A stretch of 7,399 bases of DNA, taken from contig DJRM01000032.1 in assembly GCA_002440085.1 (NCBI GenBank), forward strand, positions 61,367 to 68,765, in the 5' to 3' direction. Each line of letters starts with the position of its first letter. Within the stretch, counting starts at the first letter, position 1. The notes beneath the pieces are model-generated. The model saw only the letters and a program-made list of their open reading frames with translations, ran no database searches and was not told where the DNA came from. A program made the position numbers and the translations under genes. Source of the stretch: Bacteroidales bacterium UBA6360 (GTDB taxonomy: Bacteria > Bacteroidota > Bacteroidia > Bacteroidales > UBA932). This document shows, piece by piece, positions 5,771-7,399 of this stretch.

Positions 5771-7105
5771 ATGACAAATAGAATTTTCAGACGTAAAATA
5801 TACGATCAAATCAAGCTTTGGAAAGAAGAAAACGACGGAAAGTCAGCTCTTCTAATAGAGGGTGCACGACGTGTCGGAAAATCTACGATTGTCGAACAAT
5901 TCGTGCAAAATGAATATGAGTCATACATTCTGATTGACTTCAATAAATGCCCACAAAACATCCGCGCCTTATTCAACGACATGGATGACCTTGACTATGT
6001 ATTCATGATTCTTCAGCAACACTATCGCAAGACCCTAGCAAACAGGAAATCTGCGATAATTTTTGATGAGGTTCAGAAATGTCCGCAGGCTCGTCAGGCA
6101 ATAAAATATCTCGTACAAGACGGCCGCTACGATTATCTCGAAACAGGCTCACTAATCAGCATCAAGAAAAATACAGAAAACATAACTATCCCGAGCGAGG
6201 AAGACAGCATACAGATGTATCCTATGGATTATGAAGAGTTCCGTTGGGCTCTCGGAGATGAAAGCACCCCCGCACTGCTGCGAAAGTTTTGGGAAATGAA
6301 AAAACCTCTCGGTCCGGCACACAGAAATGCGATGCGTGACCTACGCCTGTACATGTTAGTCGGAGGTATGCCGCAAGCTGTAAACGCATATCTTGACACC
6401 AACAACATGAGAAAAGTTGATGCGGCAAAACGCAAAATAATCAAACTATATGGAGACGATTTCCGCAAGATAGATCCAACCGGCAGGATAACCAAGCTTT
6501 TCATGTCAATACCCGGGCAACTCAGCCGCAACATATCCAGATTTCAGCCGAATTCCATCGTAAAAAATGCACCGACAGACAAGATGGAGGAGATGCTTGT
6601 TGCGCTTGAAGACAGCAAGACGGTCAATTTTGCATATCACGCAGATGACCCGAACGTCGGGATGGAACTCAACAAAGATGAAGCACGATTCAAACTTTTC
6701 TTGTCAGACACAGGGCTGTTCATAACAATGGCATTCTGGGACAAGAGTTACACAGAAAATGAAATCTACGACAAACTGCTTTCAGACAAACTCACTGCAA
6801 ACCTTGGCTATGTTTATGAGAATCTCATCGCCCAAATGCTTACGGCATCCGGCAACAAATTATTCTACTACACTTGGGCGAAGGACGAAAAGCATAATTA
6901 TGAGATTGATTTTCTTCTTTCGCGAGGAGCCAAGATTGCTCCTGTCGAAGTAAAATCTTCAAGTCACAAATCACATGCATCGCTTGATGCTTTCTGCGAA
7001 AGGTTTTCATCAAGAATTTCAAACAGATACCTGATATACACAAAAGACTTGCAGAAAGACGATCAGACAACACTTGTCCCGGCCTATATGACCCATCTAT
7101 TATAA
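5771..7105 (+). CDS. ATP-binding protein, AAA_14 ATPase with C-terminal DUF4143 domain
   Basis: This belongs to a widespread prokaryotic family of two-domain ATPases whose cellular role is not settled. In the 444-residue product the AAA core carries Walker A GARRVGKS (31-38) with K37 as the nucleotide-binding lysine. Walker B is AIIFDEVQ (95-102) with D99 and E100, followed by the family's conserved DGRYDYLETGSLISI (117-131) and PMDYEEFRWALG (151-162). The C-terminal domain shows YEIDFLLSRG (377-386) and PVEVKSSS (391-398); D380, E393 and K395 resemble the D...ExK pattern of restriction-nuclease-like folds, but nuclease activity is not implied. Length and motifs look intact. An in-frame TTG lies at 5720, but it overlaps the -33 element, and the ATG at 5771 starts the conserved part. 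The gene is AT-richer than the left-hand genes and sits between two copies of the lipoprotein gene, which suggests later acquisition or a rearrangement. Confidence 0.92.
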   Translation: MTNRIFRRKIYDQIKLWKEENDGKSALLIEGARRVGKSTIVEQFVQNEYESYILIDFNKCPQNIRALFNDMDDLDYVFMILQQHYRKTLANRKSAIIFDEVQKCPQARQAIKYLVQDGRYDYLETGSLISIKKNTENITIPSEEDSIQMYPMDYEEFRWALGDESTPALLRKFWEMKKPLGPAHRNAMRDLRLYMLVGGMPQAVNAYLDTNNMRKVDAAKRKIIKLYGDDFRKIDPTGRITKLFMSIPGQLSRNISRFQPNSIVKNAPTDKMEEMLVALEDSKTVNFAYHADDPNVGMELNKDEARFKLFLSDTGLFITMAFWDKSYTENEIYDKLLSDKLTANLGYVYENLIAQMLTASGNKLFYYTWAKDEKHNYEIDFLLSRGAKIAPVEVKSSSHKSHASLDAFCERFSSRISNRYLIYTKDLQKDDQTTLVPAYMTHLL

Positions 7106-7118
7106 AAGGTCATAGAGA

Positions 7119-7399
7119 TTAAATGGCAGACGAGGGTTTCATCAAGATGAAACTTGCCGTAAGAAAAAAGGGCTTGACTAACACTCCAACTTCTTCAAAA
7201 ATAAACACTCCACCCTTCTTGAATGTCCAATACTCTTTATAGGCAGTACGATCATCCACAACTACGTCACCGGCCTTGTGCTCTACACCATCGTAGTCTT
7301 TACAGTCTTTTACATAGTGCATCTCCTCACGATAGAGCTCCCACTTGCCACGCAAATTCCTCTCACTTCCGACATAGTCCTTGCTGCACGAGCTGAACG
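7119..7399 (-). pseudogene. 3'-truncated copy of the lipocalin-like lipoprotein gene (5' end outside window)
   Basis: The 92 visible codons plus stop begin at FSSCSKDYVGSERN, matching residues 17-30 of the intact copy, so the lipobox cysteine is present and the start should lie about 50 bases past the window end. Identity is strong through HYVKDCKDYDGVEHKAGDVV, then falls (DDRTAYKEYWTFKKGG against YDNNTVDEQVYLTFNNGG). After EEVG the frame enters a copy of the terminator sequence, adds LVKPFFLTASFILMKPSSAI and stops at TAA (7119-7121). Compared with the intact gene, about the last 60 codons and one arm of the terminator are missing. The product would lack roughly half of the lipocalin-like fold, so it is probably non-functional, although an expressed short lipoprotein cannot be excluded. 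It is convergent with the ATPase gene, 13 bases away. Confidence 0.75.
7137..7181. repeat. Mosaic repeat: start of the 4294 gene joined to the lipoprotein terminator
   Basis: Bases 7137-7164 match 4284-4311 at 26 of 28 positions; there the sequence is the leader and first codons (MKPAVR) of the two-membrane-segment gene. Bases 7164-7181 match 5056-5073 at all 18 positions, the T-run and one arm of the lipoprotein terminator. Both matches are in the same orientation and order as in the left block. GTTTCATC-AA-GATGAAAC at 7136-7153 also forms a perfect 8-base inverted repeat, but no T-run follows on the plus strand, so it is not a good terminator for the ATPase gene. Confidence 0.75.

Noticed and set aside
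7147..7242. Short plus-strand frame beginning MKLAVRKKGL
   Set aside because: It starts with a copy of the first codons of the 4294 gene but then reads antisense through the truncated lipoprotein copy; it is a by-product of the rearrangement.

Overview
The window looks like a chromosomal segment of a Bacteroidota, probably Bacteroidales, bacterium. The evidence is promoter-like sites of the Bacteroides type (TTTG near -33, TAnnTTTG near -7), no clear Shine-Dalgarno sequences, a lipoprotein with a typical Bacteroidota signal peptide (SFSSC), and several proteins of Bacteroidota flavour. The genus cannot be fixed from the sequence.

Left part (1-4163, GC-rich, all minus strand). Reading in the direction of transcription, there is a membrane-anchored coiled-coil protein of unknown function (4163-3300), then HemW, a radical SAM haem chaperone (3235-1916), then a three-domain Xaa-Pro aminopeptidase of family M24 (1822 to beyond base 1). 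Gaps of 64 and 93 bases on one strand make co-transcription possible, but the three functions do not form an obvious pathway.

Middle (4164-4776). A 130-base divergent intergenic region with a tandem repeat and a good Bacteroides-type -7 box separates this block from a plus-strand gene for a small protein with two membrane segments and no recognised function.

Right part (4777-7399, AT-richer, rearranged). A stretch of about 350 bases without an intact gene holds a large hairpin, short palindromic repeats, a probable gene remnant and a minus-strand terminator. It is followed by a minus-strand lipocalin-like lipoprotein gene (5580-5125) and, divergently, an AAA ATPase of the AAA_14/DUF4143 type (5771-7105). 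A second, 3'-truncated copy of the lipoprotein gene lies convergent to the ATPase at the window end. Sequence beside that copy matches, in the same order and orientation, pieces from 4284-4311, 5056-5073 and about 5315-5534. The ATPase gene is therefore bracketed by an intact block and a deletion-eroded duplicate of it.

No RNA gene, CRISPR array or recognisable transposase was seen. No convincing new multi-gene system was found. The most interesting items are the mosaic duplication around the ATPase and the inverted repeat with a G7 tract in the lipoprotein/ATPase divergent promoter region.
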